DNA from: a virus
Direction: 5' to 3' (one strand)
Virus record (IMG/VR): IMGVR_UViG_3300021403_000018
Coordinates: 1 to 48,138 of that record
DNA length: 48,138 bases
Shown: piece after piece, positions 17,194-24,163 of the stretch
Layout: each line of letters begins with the position of its first letter
How positions within the stretch are numbered: the first letter of the stretch is position 1
Notes under the pieces: generated by a model
Told to the model about the DNA's origin: nothing
The model's input: the letters and a program-made list of their open reading frames with translations, nothing else
Databases searched by the model: none
Translations under genes and position numbers: made by a program

Positions 17194-17922
17194 TCACCTC
17201 AACCCTAAAAACTTATGCAGTTGAACCGATAACTTCCAATCGGGGTGGGTTTTTAATATCTCCATACATCTATCCACATTCTTCTGGTTGACGGTTTTCT
17301 CTTCGTTTATCGGGCAGATGTAAATCTCCTGGGAAAGGCTTTCAGGTATCCATTGGAGTATCTCGGAGACTTTAGCGGTTGAGAAGTTTTCATCTATCAA
17401 CAGTTTTATCTCATCCGCGCACATGATCATTTCTTCGAGATAGTTCCATTTGGGAGCGACGGTAACCCATATCCGGAAGTCGTCTTTCAGTCTGGGGTCT
17501 AGCATAACGGTACCAGAGGTTTCGATGTGGATGTCGATTTTTCTGGCAAACGCTTGTTGAAAGAAACCGGCCTCCAGTAAGGCCTTCTGGTGGATTAGGG
17601 GTTCACCGCCGGTCAGACAGATGTGGTTTTCGTGGGTTTCCCCTATTAGTTCATCGACCGTTTTGTAGGTATGGCAGGAGAAATCGGTGTCACAGGTAAA
17701 TCTTCTACCATCCCAAGTTTTGCATAGAGAACCACGTTGTCCAGATTGCAACACAGGAATTACTTCATGGTCTCCTGGAGATAAGGCAGTTACAGCTTCT
17801 TCGGTAGCCTTAAATCCCACAGGACACCCCGCCAACCGAACAAAATGCATAGGGGTGCCGATGTAGGTGCCCTCACCCTGTATACTATGAAACGTCTCAG
17901 CTACCGGTAGTCGGTTTATCAT
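17194..17922 (-). CDS. queE: 7-carboxy-7-deazaguanine synthase, 242 aa
   Basis: This radical SAM enzyme contracts 6-carboxytetrahydropterin to 7-carboxy-7-deazaguanine. The N-terminus ETFHSIQGEGTYIGTP (9-24) and FVRLAGC (27-33) are diagnostic, as is LTGGEPL (103-109) for SAM binding. The cluster cysteines are spread out (Cys 33, then 67 and 77, the last in CDTD) by an insertion of about 30 residues in place of the compact CxxxCxxC. Such an insertion is known in some bacterial QueE groups. AGDEIKLL-like residues (MCADEIKLL, 167-175) fit the guanine-site strand. It acts between QueD and QueC. Confidence 0.9.
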   Translation of the reverse strand: MINRLPVAETFHSIQGEGTYIGTPMHFVRLAGCPVGFKATEEAVTALSPGDHEVIPVLQSGQRGSLCKTWDGRRFTCDTDFSCHTYKTVDELIGETHENHICLTGGEPLIHQKALLEAGFFQQAFARKIDIHIETSGTVMLDPRLKDDFRIWVTVAPKWNYLEEMIMCADEIKLLIDENFSTAKVSEILQWIPESLSQEIYICPINEEKTVNQKNVDRCMEILKTHPDWKLSVQLHKFLGLR

Positions 17923-18172
17923 CTTTCACCTCCTGGTGGAGTTTAACTATATCCATAAGAACCGGGTTAGATGGGTCGAAGTGGGAAGAGACCTTCAACT
18001 CAACACACACCTCCCCAGCCATCATCCCGTGACGGTCTTTCCCTAAAGGCATTATGGCACCACCCGGTTTGATCGCCGTGATCTTCCCAACTTCCCATGC
18101 AGGTGGGTTGCCGATAGACACGTGTACCAAATCCCCCACCTTCAACTGATTCCCAATCACATCCTTAACCAT
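17897..18172 (-). CDS. small beta-barrel-like protein, 91 aa
   Basis: Strand pattern QLKVGDLVHVSIG...WEVGKITAIKPGG suggests an SH3/KOW-like barrel. GAGGTGAG is well placed before ATG 18172. The end overlaps queE by 26 bp. No enzyme motif. Possibly nucleic-acid binding (inference from the fold impression only). Confidence 0.6.
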   Translation of the reverse strand: MVKDVIGNQLKVGDLVHVSIGNPPAWEVGKITAIKPGGAIMPLGKDRHGMMAGEVCVELKVSSHFDPSNPVLMDIVKLHQEVKDDKPTTGS

Positions 18173-18175
18173 TTC

Positions 18176-18454
18176 TCACCTCGATTTGTAAGCGTGATGG
18201 AGGGTGGTGTCGTGCAGGTATACATCCTCCATTTTAAGTTTAACTTGGGGGGAGCAGATACAACATATCACATACGGCCCCATGTGTTTTTGAATCTCAG
18301 CTTGGATGTTGGAGGCTGCAGCCCTCATTTGAGGTAACAACATCAACATTTTAGCAGGGTCTTCCTGCTGGAGGTAGATTAAAAGCGTCACAATCCGTGT
18401 GATTAGTTCGTTAGGGATTGTTGGATCTAGGGTTAAACCTACTCCCGCGCTCAT
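18176..18454 (-). CDS. unknown 92-aa protein
   Basis: An alpha-helical N-terminal half (NELITRIVTLLIYLQQED, LPQMRAAASNIQAEI) is followed by a CCIC motif and a short charged tail. Three bases separate it from the next gene, and its start overlaps the HNH gene stop (ATGA type). Not recognised. Confidence 0.6.
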   Translation of the reverse strand: MSAGVGLTLDPTIPNELITRIVTLLIYLQQEDPAKMLMLLPQMRAAASNIQAEIQKHMGPYVICCICSPQVKLKMEDVYLHDTTLHHAYKSR

Positions 18455-18858
18455 TTTAGTAGGCTCCCGGGCGGTTGGATTTCTTCGGTTTGGGCGATTT
18501 TTTCTGCTTCGGGGTTTTCTTTGTTTTGGGTTTCTTGTCCTTCATAACGGTTAATTATCTCCTTTCGTAGAGCGGCACGTTTTTTGTTGTGGTAGGATTT
18601 ATGGCAGGAGGAGTGACAATCCGCAATATTCCCCGGAGTATTATTCTCCCGATTCTCATCAATATGGTGTTGGGTAACTTCCTGCGGGAACTGTGTGTGT
18701 CTTCTATGACCTAAAGTTGGTTGATCTACGATAGGCGGGCCTAACTCTCCAGGAGCGTTGACTAACCAACATTGGCAGAAATAACATGTTTTGTAGTAGA
18801 GATATTTCCATGCTAATTCTCTTCCGAATTGGAGTTCGGCTTTAACGTCCGATCGCAT
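18451..18858 (-). CDS. HNH nuclease-like protein, 135 aa
   Basis: A CYFCQC knuckle (25-30) precedes an HNH core: TQHHIDENRENNTPGN (63-78) and CHSSCHKSYH (81-90). The His-His, Asn and His pattern with zinc-binding Cys pairs fits HNH endonucleases. The charged tail has no motif. It overlaps queD by 17 bp. It may be a homing enzyme or a recombination nuclease. Confidence 0.75.
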   Translation of the reverse strand: MRSDVKAELQFGRELAWKYLYYKTCYFCQCWLVNAPGELGPPIVDQPTLGHRRHTQFPQEVTQHHIDENRENNTPGNIADCHSSCHKSYHNKKRAALRKEIINRYEGQETQNKENPEAEKIAQTEEIQPPGSLLK

Positions 18859-19294
18859 TGAACTCCTCCCAGGTTAAACTGCAGGAGGTGGTACAGGTTT
18901 CGTTGAGGGTAAGGGAGGAGAACGGACATCCGGTTTTAACGAGTTGTTTCGCTATTTCTACCAACAGGTTTTCTGAGGTGGGGTTGTACATATTAAACAG
19001 CCATTCAACTTCTTTAGTACCCCAAGGTAAAGTTTGAGTATCACTTCCACGGTGAGTGATTAAAACTCTGTCGGTAGACCAAGCCCCTAAATGCGCATGG
19101 TCGAGGTCGTTGATAATTGGGTTAACCGCCTTCGCCAAATCTCCATAGTCTGCAACCATCCCGGTGTTTGGGTCGATGTCTCCCTTTATCGAGACGGTCA
19201 ACACCCAGGAGTGCCCGTGTAAATTACTGCACTTCCCTGGATGGTTGGGTAATACATGTGAAGCTTCAAACTTGAAGGTTTTACTGATCTCCAT
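18842..19294 (-). CDS. queD: 6-carboxytetrahydropterin synthase, 150 aa
   Basis: QueD turns dihydroneopterin triphosphate into 6-carboxytetrahydropterin. Zinc ligands His 13, His 26 and His 28 (FEASHVL and NLHGH), catalytic Cys 22, DLDHAHL (63-69), PTSENL (105-110) and LNET (130-133) all match the family. There is an insertion of about 15 residues (RGSDTQTLPWGTKEVEW) before PTSENL. It lies in the same operon as folE, queE and queC. Confidence 0.92.
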   Translation of the reverse strand: MEISKTFKFEASHVLPNHPGKCSNLHGHSWVLTVSIKGDIDPNTGMVADYGDLAKAVNPIINDLDHAHLGAWSTDRVLITHRGSDTQTLPWGTKEVEWLFNMYNPTSENLLVEIAKQLVKTGCPFSSLTLNETCTTSCSLTWEEFNAIGR

Positions 19295-19507
19295 TTAGAA
19301 CTCCGGTTCTTCGGGTTTTTCTTCCTTGATAGGGTAGAGAGTGATCTTCGTTTCCGGGTTGATGGTGAAGTTAGCAGGAAACTCTATCTTCAAACTTATC
19401 AACCCGTTATCATTAGCCCATGCAACCCCTATTTTGGTCCATTTATACTTCTTCGGTGCGTATTCTTCCCCTCTTAGGGATACATCATAATCAGGCATGT
19501 TTGCCAT
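19295..19507 (-). CDS. small beta-sheet protein, 70 aa
   Basis: ATG 19507 is chosen over an upstream TTG. The segment YKWTKIGVAWANDNGLISLKIEF looks like the strand pairs of small DUF736-like or OB-related phage and mobile-element proteins (W-KIGVAW-N--G-I-L). An acidic tail (KEEKPEEPEF) resembles SSB-type tails. Location next to recombination genes fits single-strand binding, but this is inference. It directly precedes queD with overlapping stop and start. Confidence 0.55.
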   Translation of the reverse strand: MANMPDYDVSLRGEEYAPKKYKWTKIGVAWANDNGLISLKIEFPANFTINPETKITLYPIKEEKPEEPEF

Positions 19508-19577
19508 TTTAATCAACCTTTTCGAAAATCGGGGAGGAGGTACAGGCAAATCCCCCTCCCCATCTGGCCGGGTCGTT

Positions 19578-19685
19578 CTATTTCAACCCTAGACGTCTTC
19601 TGCGTCTTTCGTTGAAACGCCGTTCGTATCTATCTTCATACCAGAAGGTAAATACAATCCATCCGATGATGAGTAAAAGGGGCAC
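19578..19685 (-). CDS. possible 35-aa membrane peptide
   Basis: A GTG start at 19685 overlaps the stop of the SSB-like gene (TAGTG) with GAAGGG upstream. The product is one hydrophobic helix (PLLLIIGWIVFTFWY) followed by a strongly basic tail (RYERRFNERRRRR). Such a layout is plausible for a small membrane-anchored peptide, but the length makes chance possible. Confidence 0.35.
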   Translation of the reverse strand: MPLLLIIGWIVFTFWYEDRYERRFNERRRRRLGLK

Positions 19686-20086
19686 TACTTACCCTTCGGT
19701 GCGGAACCCTTACCCTGTTGCATTGACCGGATGGACCAGGGGGCCACGTTCGCATACTTCTTATCCCCGTTAGTGTTGTGGACAACATACACATAAAACT
19801 CGGTGTCCAACAGTTTCTCCGGGTCGTGACCCTCCTGTCCTGGGTTGTAACCAATAGCGGTGTAGTAAGACTTCACCTTGGCTGCACCCATCGGTACATC
19901 AGCTTGAGGGTTGTCAAAGATAATCCTTCCGACAAACCCCTCATCTTGGATGGCTAACTGGAGGTTCACCCTGTTTTGTTCTGCGGGGATGTGTTCAACG
20001 TTCTTAACCCGCACTGCATACCAACCTTCGGGCACTAAGTCACCAGCTGCGGCAACTTTTGTCATGTCTTGAGCGATCATTGTCAT
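19685..20086 (-). CDS. SSB-like / DUF669-type protein, 133 aa
   Basis: The pattern PEGWYAVRVKNVEH (19-32), LQLAIQDEGFVGRIIFDN (43-60) and YYTAIGY (74-80) matches small phage proteins of the DUF669 and single-strand-binding type that accompany Sak4-like recombinases. It lies two genes downstream of a RecA/Sak4-like ATPase. A basic GKGSAPKGK tail ends it. A role in DNA recombination or replication is inferred from family and neighbours. Confidence 0.65.
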   Translation of the reverse strand: MTMIAQDMTKVAAAGDLVPEGWYAVRVKNVEHIPAEQNRVNLQLAIQDEGFVGRIIFDNPQADVPMGAAKVKSYYTAIGYNPGQEGHDPEKLLDTEFYVYVVHNTNGDKKYANVAPWSIRSMQQGKGSAPKGK

Positions 20087-20087
20087 T

Positions 20088-20297
20088 TTATTCTTGTCCT
20101 CGTTTTTGGGATTTAACTACACTTTCAATGATGGGACGGAGAACGTTGTGTATCTCGTTCTCGAAGGAGGTGTACGCTAGGTCATAGCGCTCCTTCTTCT
20201 CCCTCATAATAGATTGACCGAATTCGTCATGGGCAGAAATAACCATTTGTAGCTTCGGCCATGAGTTGGTGTTGATGGTGATGTCAATTTTAGCCAT
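20088..20297 (-). CDS. unknown 69-aa protein
   Basis: The start overlaps the stop of the Sak4-like gene (TAATG). A short strand (MAKIDITIN) is followed by long amphipathic helices (EKKERYDLAYTSFENEIHNVLRPII). Position between the ATPase and the SSB-like gene suggests a recombination accessory, with no motif to confirm it. Confidence 0.6.
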   Translation of the reverse strand: MAKIDITINTNSWPKLQMVISAHDEFGQSIMREKKERYDLAYTSFENEIHNVLRPIIESVVKSQKRGQE

Positions 20298-20584
20298 TAG
20301 AACGTGGCCTCCAGTTCTGATACAAACTTTTCGTAATGGGAGGTTTCTTCTACGTCAATGTCAGTAACAATATCAATTACTTCACCGGCTTTACGTAGTG
20401 CCTCCACCTCACGTTTGATTACAACGGTACCATGGTCAAGGTCGAAGATCTTTATTGGGCGAGGGAATTTCAGTAGGCTGCGTGTCTTCTCCATCCCGAT
20501 AGTGCCGTAAAGAATCCAGATATAGGCTGGGTCAAGTTCAATCCCTGCCTTCTTCGCTGCCTCGAATAGTTCGTTGTAACCCAC
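20297..20584 (-). CDS. Sak4/RecA-like ATPase, Walker A half (second in order)
   Basis: The half carries YIWILYGTIGMEKTRSLLKFP, a P-loop GTIGMEKT (28-35), and then PIKIFDLDHG (43-52), typical of AAA_24/Sak4-like RecA-fold proteins. The frame continues upstream for 31 more codons (including GGGGDYWEAKARF) back to an in-frame TGA at 20678-20680, so a readthrough product from 21082 would be 261 residues. The GTG at 20584 has no good ribosome binding site. In normal family members this half comes first, whereas here it follows the Walker B half. See the matching entry at 20678-21082. Confidence 0.7.
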   Translation of the reverse strand: MGYNELFEAAKKAGIELDPAYIWILYGTIGMEKTRSLLKFPRPIKIFDLDHGTVVIKREVEALRKAGEVIDIVTDIDVEETSHYEKFVSELEATF

Positions 20585-20677
20585 TGGTAGAAACCCGTTG
20601 TTGATCTTTTTACAGTCAAACCGAGCTTTCGCCTCCCAGTAATCTCCTCCTCCACCTACTGGCTGACGAATGGACCG

Positions 20678-21082
20678 TCAGATAATTTGGCTGTTAAGGG
20701 CGCGCACACGGAAGACATTGTCTGCAGCCCGACATACCTCTTCAGGGGTTTGTTTGCCGGGCATATCAGGAAGGCCTTTGATAGCAATTGGTTCTTGTGG
20801 AGCTTGACCTTTAACTGTAATCATCCCGCCTTTAGCGTACACCTTTTCGATTTGTTCGTGAGCGATAAATACGACATTCACCCCTTGGTGATCTCCACCT
20901 TGGTCTCGGAGGTTTTTACAGCGACGGATCAACATGTTTAACCGTTCTGTAACTCCGTTGTAGTTGTTTACTCCTCGGATCGAGTCCATGTCGTCGGCAG
21001 ATTTCTTCATATCGTAGGAGAAGTACAGTCGGGCCAGTTCCCCTATAGAGTCGAACGCAACAGTTTTGTATTTAGGTGGCAT
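20678..21082 (-). CDS. Sak4/RecA-like ATPase, Walker B half (first in order)
   Basis: It begins MPPKYKTVAFDSIGELARLY, where TVAFDS (7-12) is the Walker B strand. It continues with NYNGVTERLNMLIRRCKNL (39-57), NVVFIAHEQ (67-75, sensor strand) and a GLPDMPGK segment (102-109), the order seen in the C-terminal part of Sak4-like single-strand annealing ATPases. It ends at a TGA in the same frame as the Walker A half. The start overlaps the queC stop (TAATG), and the Walker A half ends in TAATG with the next gene, so the borders look like normal operon joints. This is a circularly permuted gene, perhaps read through or acting as two chains. Confidence 0.7.
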   Translation of the reverse strand: MPPKYKTVAFDSIGELARLYFSYDMKKSADDMDSIRGVNNYNGVTERLNMLIRRCKNLRDQGGDHQGVNVVFIAHEQIEKVYAKGGMITVKGQAPQEPIAIKGLPDMPGKQTPEEVCRAADNVFRVRALNSQII

Positions 21083-21732
21083 TATACCTCATACTCCGTT
21101 GGGTCGTCGATCTCAGCTAAGATGAAGGCTTCCTTCCGCTCGACACAGGTACCACACTTCCCACAGTGGAGGATTCCTCCCTTATAACACGACCAGGTTT
21201 GGTCCAAAGGGGCGTTCAATTGGTGGCCGAGTTGCACTATCTCCTTCTTGGTTTTATGAATGAAAGGTGCGGTTAGGGCTATAGGTGTCCACTCATTACC
21301 CACAAACAAAGCTTGGATCATTGCGTCGAGGAATTCAGGCCGGCAATCCGGGTAGATTGCATGGTCTCCAGCGTGGGCTGCCCAGGATATAGTTCTTGAA
21401 CCTGTTGCGATCGCCCATCCTGCCGCGATGGATATCATAATCATGTTGCGGTTGGGGACAACTGTTGCTTTCATCGATTCTTCTGCGTAGTGGCCTTCAG
21501 GGACAGGGTCAGAACCTGTCTGGGATCCGGAGGAGATTAGATGTTTAATCATACCGAGATGTGCCACTTCATATTCAATTCCAGCAGTTGTACATATTGT
21601 AACTGCGTGAAGAATTTCACCAACATGACGTTGTCCGTAATTGAATATTATAGCTTTAACATTAGGTCTTAACGACCAAAGTAAAACTGTGCTGTCCAAC
21701 CCTCCCGAAAATAACACGATGGGTTTGCTCAT
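21082..21732 (-). CDS. queC: 7-cyano-7-deazaguanine synthase, 216 aa
   Basis: QueC makes preQ0 from 7-carboxy-7-deazaguanine using ATP and ammonia. The PP-loop SGGLDST (9-15), FNYGQRH (30-36), VVPNRNM (91-97) and four zinc cysteines (182, 190, 193, 196 in CYKGGILHCGKCGTC) are all present. Length is normal. No glutaminase (Gat) domain is fused. It overlaps the upstream nuclease gene by 4 bp. Confidence 0.95.
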   Translation of the reverse strand: MSKPIVLFSGGLDSTVLLWSLRPNVKAIIFNYGQRHVGEILHAVTICTTAGIEYEVAHLGMIKHLISSGSQTGSDPVPEGHYAEESMKATVVPNRNMIMISIAAGWAIATGSRTISWAAHAGDHAIYPDCRPEFLDAMIQALFVGNEWTPIALTAPFIHKTKKEIVQLGHQLNAPLDQTWSCYKGGILHCGKCGTCVERKEAFILAEIDDPTEYEV

Positions 21733-22757
21733 ATCTCCGTTACCTCCTCAGGTGGTGCGAGTTGTAAGGTTGATGGGGGTTCGATACTGAGTATTTTGTA
21801 ATACTCTAGGTCGACGTAATCTGCTGCCTTCGGTTTGAACTGCTCGGGGATCACCCGACCGAAGTTTTTACATACGTCCCAGAAGTAACATCTCCGGTTC
21901 CAGGAAGTGCAAGAATCGGGATTCATCCAGATGATGTTGTCGGTTACTGCTCGTTCATACTCCTGGGCTTGGAGGATAAACTGGGATTCAAATCGGGATA
22001 TATCCTCATCCGATCGTAGATAAGGTTCACGCTCGAAAGATACCGACAATTGGTCTTTCGCGTTCTTGTTAGGTTTTTTAAGCACGTTGAGCAAAAATCC
22101 ATGAGGTCGTGTTCCGAGAGCTTTTCCAATTCCATATAAATATCCGGTGGTTTGAAAGTCGAGCATAAACTTGTCGTAGAAGATATTCCCCGTCATCGCT
22201 GTCGTTTTGTGCTCCAACAACCATATCTTCCCCTTCCACGAAATCACCGCATCAGTCTTGCCACGGAAGTAGTGGGGTTGCCAACAATGACCAACTTGAC
22301 GTGGTTCACTATTAAAAGTTTTACTACGCATTTTACATTCGTGGAAAGGGATATCGGGATGGAGGAGTTTATGGAAGAAATAACAATGGTGTTCGGTGTT
22401 TGGGAGTGGGATGCAGAATTCCACTTCAGGGGAGATAACTACCATTTCGGTATCGTTGAAGTGGGTGGCGAAGACATCTACCATTCGTTTCGCTAGTTCA
22501 ACCTGTTGTTCGATCGACCGCCGTTCTTCCGGAAGGATCATCTGTCCTTCCAGCTTTTTACGGTAACTGGTTTCAGATTCCTGAACGGCCGATTTAACAT
22601 CTTTGGTGGCAAGGTATTTGGCAGCCCCTTCGTGGAAAGCTCCACCGGTCATTAGGGGTATCGCTATTGAGTTTTCCTCCAACTCATCTACGTGGTGGTA
22701 TTTCATCTTCTGCCGGCATTGATTGAATTCTTTAACACGGGATATATTGAGGATCAT
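21729..22757 (-). CDS. PD-(D/E)XK nuclease, RecB/Cas4-like with Fe-S cysteines, 342 aa
   Basis: The nuclease core shows GKTDAV (166-171) and LLEHKTT (180-186), the D and ExK of the PDDEXK_1 fold, then a Gln-Tyr helix (FQTTGYLYG, 201-209). Cys 14 near the N-terminus and Cys 283, 290 and 296 near the C-terminus are placed as in AddB/Cas4-type 4Fe-4S nucleases. It would process DNA ends for recombination with the Sak4-like ATPase and SSB-like protein downstream. It is the second gene after a leftward promoter at about 23,000. Confidence 0.85.
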   Translation of the reverse strand: MILNISRVKEFNQCRQKMKYHHVDELEENSIAIPLMTGGAFHEGAAKYLATKDVKSAVQESETSYRKKLEGQMILPEERRSIEQQVELAKRMVDVFATHFNDTEMVVISPEVEFCIPLPNTEHHCYFFHKLLHPDIPFHECKMRSKTFNSEPRQVGHCWQPHYFRGKTDAVISWKGKIWLLEHKTTAMTGNIFYDKFMLDFQTTGYLYGIGKALGTRPHGFLLNVLKKPNKNAKDQLSVSFEREPYLRSDEDISRFESQFILQAQEYERAVTDNIIWMNPDSCTSWNRRCYFWDVCKNFGRVIPEQFKPKAADYVDLEYYKILSIEPPSTLQLAPPEEVTEI

Positions 22758-22963
22758 TTCTCCTCCGCATTAGAGACGTGTTTAACGGCAGAGATTATAT
22801 CCTCTCCATTTAGCACTAACGGGTCTCCCGACTTTGGGTTGAGTGTGAAGAGGTGAGGTTTCCCAGGTATCATGGATATCTCAACATCTTCAACCTCTCT
22901 CACGGTAGAGTCCTCATTTAACTTAAACCGTGAGATAGTTACACACATCTGTTTGACAGACAT
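22754..22963 (-). CDS. unknown 69-aa protein, first gene of the metabolic operon
   Basis: GAGGAAAT precedes ATG 22963, and promoter P1 lies just upstream. The product is beta-rich (MCVTISRFKLNED, VEDVEISMIPGKPHLFTL) with no known motif. Being first after a strong promoter suggests early and high expression. Confidence 0.65.
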   Translation of the reverse strand: MSVKQMCVTISRFKLNEDSTVREVEDVEISMIPGKPHLFTLNPKSGDPLVLNGEDIISAVKHVSNAEEK

Positions 22964-22982
22964 ATTTCCTCACTCCAATTCT

Positions 22983-22995
22983 GATGCTTAGCATC
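22983..22995. promoter_or_regulatory. palindrome over the P1 start site, probable operator
   Basis: GATGCTTAGCATC is a perfect 13-bp dyad placed directly downstream of the -10 box of P1, over the expected transcription start. A related TGCTAAGCA core occurs at 30206-30220 in another leader. This position fits a repressor site or a 5'-end hairpin. Confidence 0.5.
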
Positions 22996-22996
22996 G

Positions 22997-23036
22997 ATTA
23001 TAAATGCCTTTCAAAATCCTTTCAAGAGCCAGTGGG
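22997..23036 (-). promoter_or_regulatory. promoter P1 (CCCACTGG family)
   Basis: On the minus strand there is CCCACTGG (23029-23036), 3 nt, TTGAAA (23020-23025), 17 nt, and TATAAT (22997-23002). This is a near-ideal sigma70 promoter for the DNA-metabolism operon. The box is also the right arm of a GCCAGT-CTCCC-ACTGGC hairpin that follows the stop at 23044. Confidence 0.8.
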
Positions 23037-23043
23037 AGACTGG

Positions 23044-23202
23044 CTAAAAAGTATCTGCTCCGACAAATAGCACTAGAGCTGCCCATGCATATCTTTCTAT
23101 CACAATTCGGTTGGTTGTTTCAATCCCGTTTTCTGTGGTAAGTACAATATGATCAGCTTCCTTTGTTACGTAAACTCCGTCTCCAAGGAATTGTTTTTCC
23201 AT
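23044..23202 (-). CDS. small phage protein, 52 aa
   Basis: AGGAG lies 8 nt before ATG 23202, and the previous stop ends just before it. The sequence FLGDGVYVTKEADHIVLTTE followed by NGIETTNRIVIE and WAAL is a pattern I know from many short phage proteins of unknown function (LGDGVY--FD---I-LTTENG--TNRI-LEP). Function not established. Confidence 0.7.
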   Translation of the reverse strand: MEKQFLGDGVYVTKEADHIVLTTENGIETTNRIVIERYAWAALVLFVGADTF

Positions 23203-23203
23203 A

Positions 23204-23416
23204 TCACCACTCCTGCCAGGGGGCTGGCTTGTCCAACACTAGGTATTGTCTTTCATCAATATGAGCATACCAGAAAGATTTCAACGGGAAGTTTTTAGTG
23301 ATTGCATCCACACTAGATTGGTTTATAACAGACCTATCCTTGTTATATATCAGTATCTGACGTTTCTCTCCCGTTGTCGTGATGGAGTTTTGAACTTTTA
23401 CGATGAAGGTTTTCAT
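23204..23416 (-). CDS. unknown 70-aa protein
   Basis: GGAG is 9 nt before ATG 23416. The product is beta-rich (TFIVKVQNSITTTGEKRQILIYN), which could suit a small binding protein. The tail is PAPWQEW. It is directly followed by the 52-aa gene. Not recognised. Confidence 0.6.
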   Translation of the reverse strand: MKTFIVKVQNSITTTGEKRQILIYNKDRSVINQSSVDAITKNFPLKSFWYAHIDERQYLVLDKPAPWQEW

Positions 23417-23432
23417 AAATGTTTACTCCATA

Positions 23433-23597
23433 TTAAAAATCATCACATGGTTGATCACACTTATCACAGAAATACTCCCGACTACAAGCTCCAGGGGCAC
23501 TACCTAAACTGTACCCCCAAGAATCCATTCTAGCCTGGCATTTAGAACACCAGCGACAGTTTATTATACTCCAGATTTTGACAATCCAAAACCACAT
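23433..23597 (-). CDS. small zinc-ribbon-like protein, 54 aa
   Basis: ATG 23597 (MWFWIVKIWSIINC) follows AAAGGA. The longer frame from 23657 is less likely. Cys pairs CRWCSKC (14-20) and CDKCDQPC (44-51) suggest one zinc ribbon. The N-terminus is hydrophobic and Trp-rich. Confidence 0.55.
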   Translation of the reverse strand: MWFWIVKIWSIINCRWCSKCQARMDSWGYSLGSAPGACSREYFCDKCDQPCDDF

Positions 23598-23634
23598 TAG
23601 GTTGTCCTTTCCTTTCTCCTCCAAACACAGCAAT

Positions 23635-23697
23635 AGGATAGAGGGCGTGGAGATCAACCGACCCTCTATCCTGGGTGTGAAGGGATATTAAACACCC
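23635..23697. other. two adjacent hairpins in the intergenic region
   Basis: AGGATAGAGGG (23635-23645) pairs with CCCTCTATCCT (23662-23672), and GGGTGT (23673-23678) pairs with ACACCC (23692-23697). Neither is followed by a T run on the minus strand, so processing or stability elements are more likely than terminators. Confidence 0.5.
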
Positions 23698-23736
23698 TTG
23701 CTGTCGGCGCGGAGTGTTACTGGCGCCAGATGGTGG

Positions 23737-24066
23737 TTAGGCTGCTTCGGTTTCGGAGTCTTCCGACTCTTCAGCCTGTTTCGCCAGGAAAGCCTCGTGG
23801 TTTTTGGCTGCCTGCTCGTCCGCAGCCGCATCCAGCTCGTCCGCTTTACCGGCGGCAGCGATTTTTTCGCGGATCAACTTCTCAATCAGCTTCTTCTTCT
23901 GCTGGTACGCCTTCATCGCGCCCGAACCCTGCTGTTTCTTCTGCTGGGTTTTCTGACGGGTGCGGAGTTTCAAATACTCCGCCTCCAACTGTCCGGATTG
24001 CGCGAGTTTTTCAACCTCAGCATTGATTGCTGCCATGTCGATCTGTACATTCGGTGTGTCTGACAT
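23737..24066 (-). CDS. charged helical protein, 109 aa
   Basis: A Gln/Lys-rich coiled region (LRTRQKTQQKKQQ) and a C-terminal module KLIREKIAAAGKADELDAAA, then an acidic tail. The same module appears as KLIRAKLQAAGKIETLNRVA in the protein at 29133-29429. G+C is visibly higher than in neighbours. Promoter P2 lies about 70 bp upstream. Probably a DNA- or RNA-associated protein. Not identified. Confidence 0.65.
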   Translation of the reverse strand: MSDTPNVQIDMAAINAEVEKLAQSGQLEAEYLKLRTRQKTQQKKQQGSGAMKAYQQKKKLIEKLIREKIAAAGKADELDAAADEQAAKNHEAFLAKQAEESEDSETEAA

Positions 24067-24115
24067 TTGTGTTGCTCCTTTTATAAGGGTTAGATTTAAC
24101 CCGATTTATACTACT

Positions 24116-24154
24116 ATTTTACATCAAAAATTTTTAAAAACAATAGCCAGTGGG
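24116..24154 (-). promoter_or_regulatory. promoter P2 (CCCACTGG family)
   Basis: Minus strand: CCCACTGG (24147-24154), 3 nt, TTGTTT (24138-24143), 16 nt, TAAAAT (24116-24121). It lies after the stop at 24164 and before ATG 24066. Confidence 0.7.
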
Positions 24155-24163
24155 AAGGTTTCC

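Noticed and set aside
20470-20655. 61-aa frame overlapping the permuted ATPase
   Set aside because: It is a shadow frame. The GGAGGAGGAG before it encodes glycines in the ATPase frame.
20678-20680. TGA as a recoded sense codon across the genome
   Set aside because: Other clear genes here end in TGA (for example terL and the adaptor gene), so general recoding is unlikely. Only local readthrough or a mutation remains possible.
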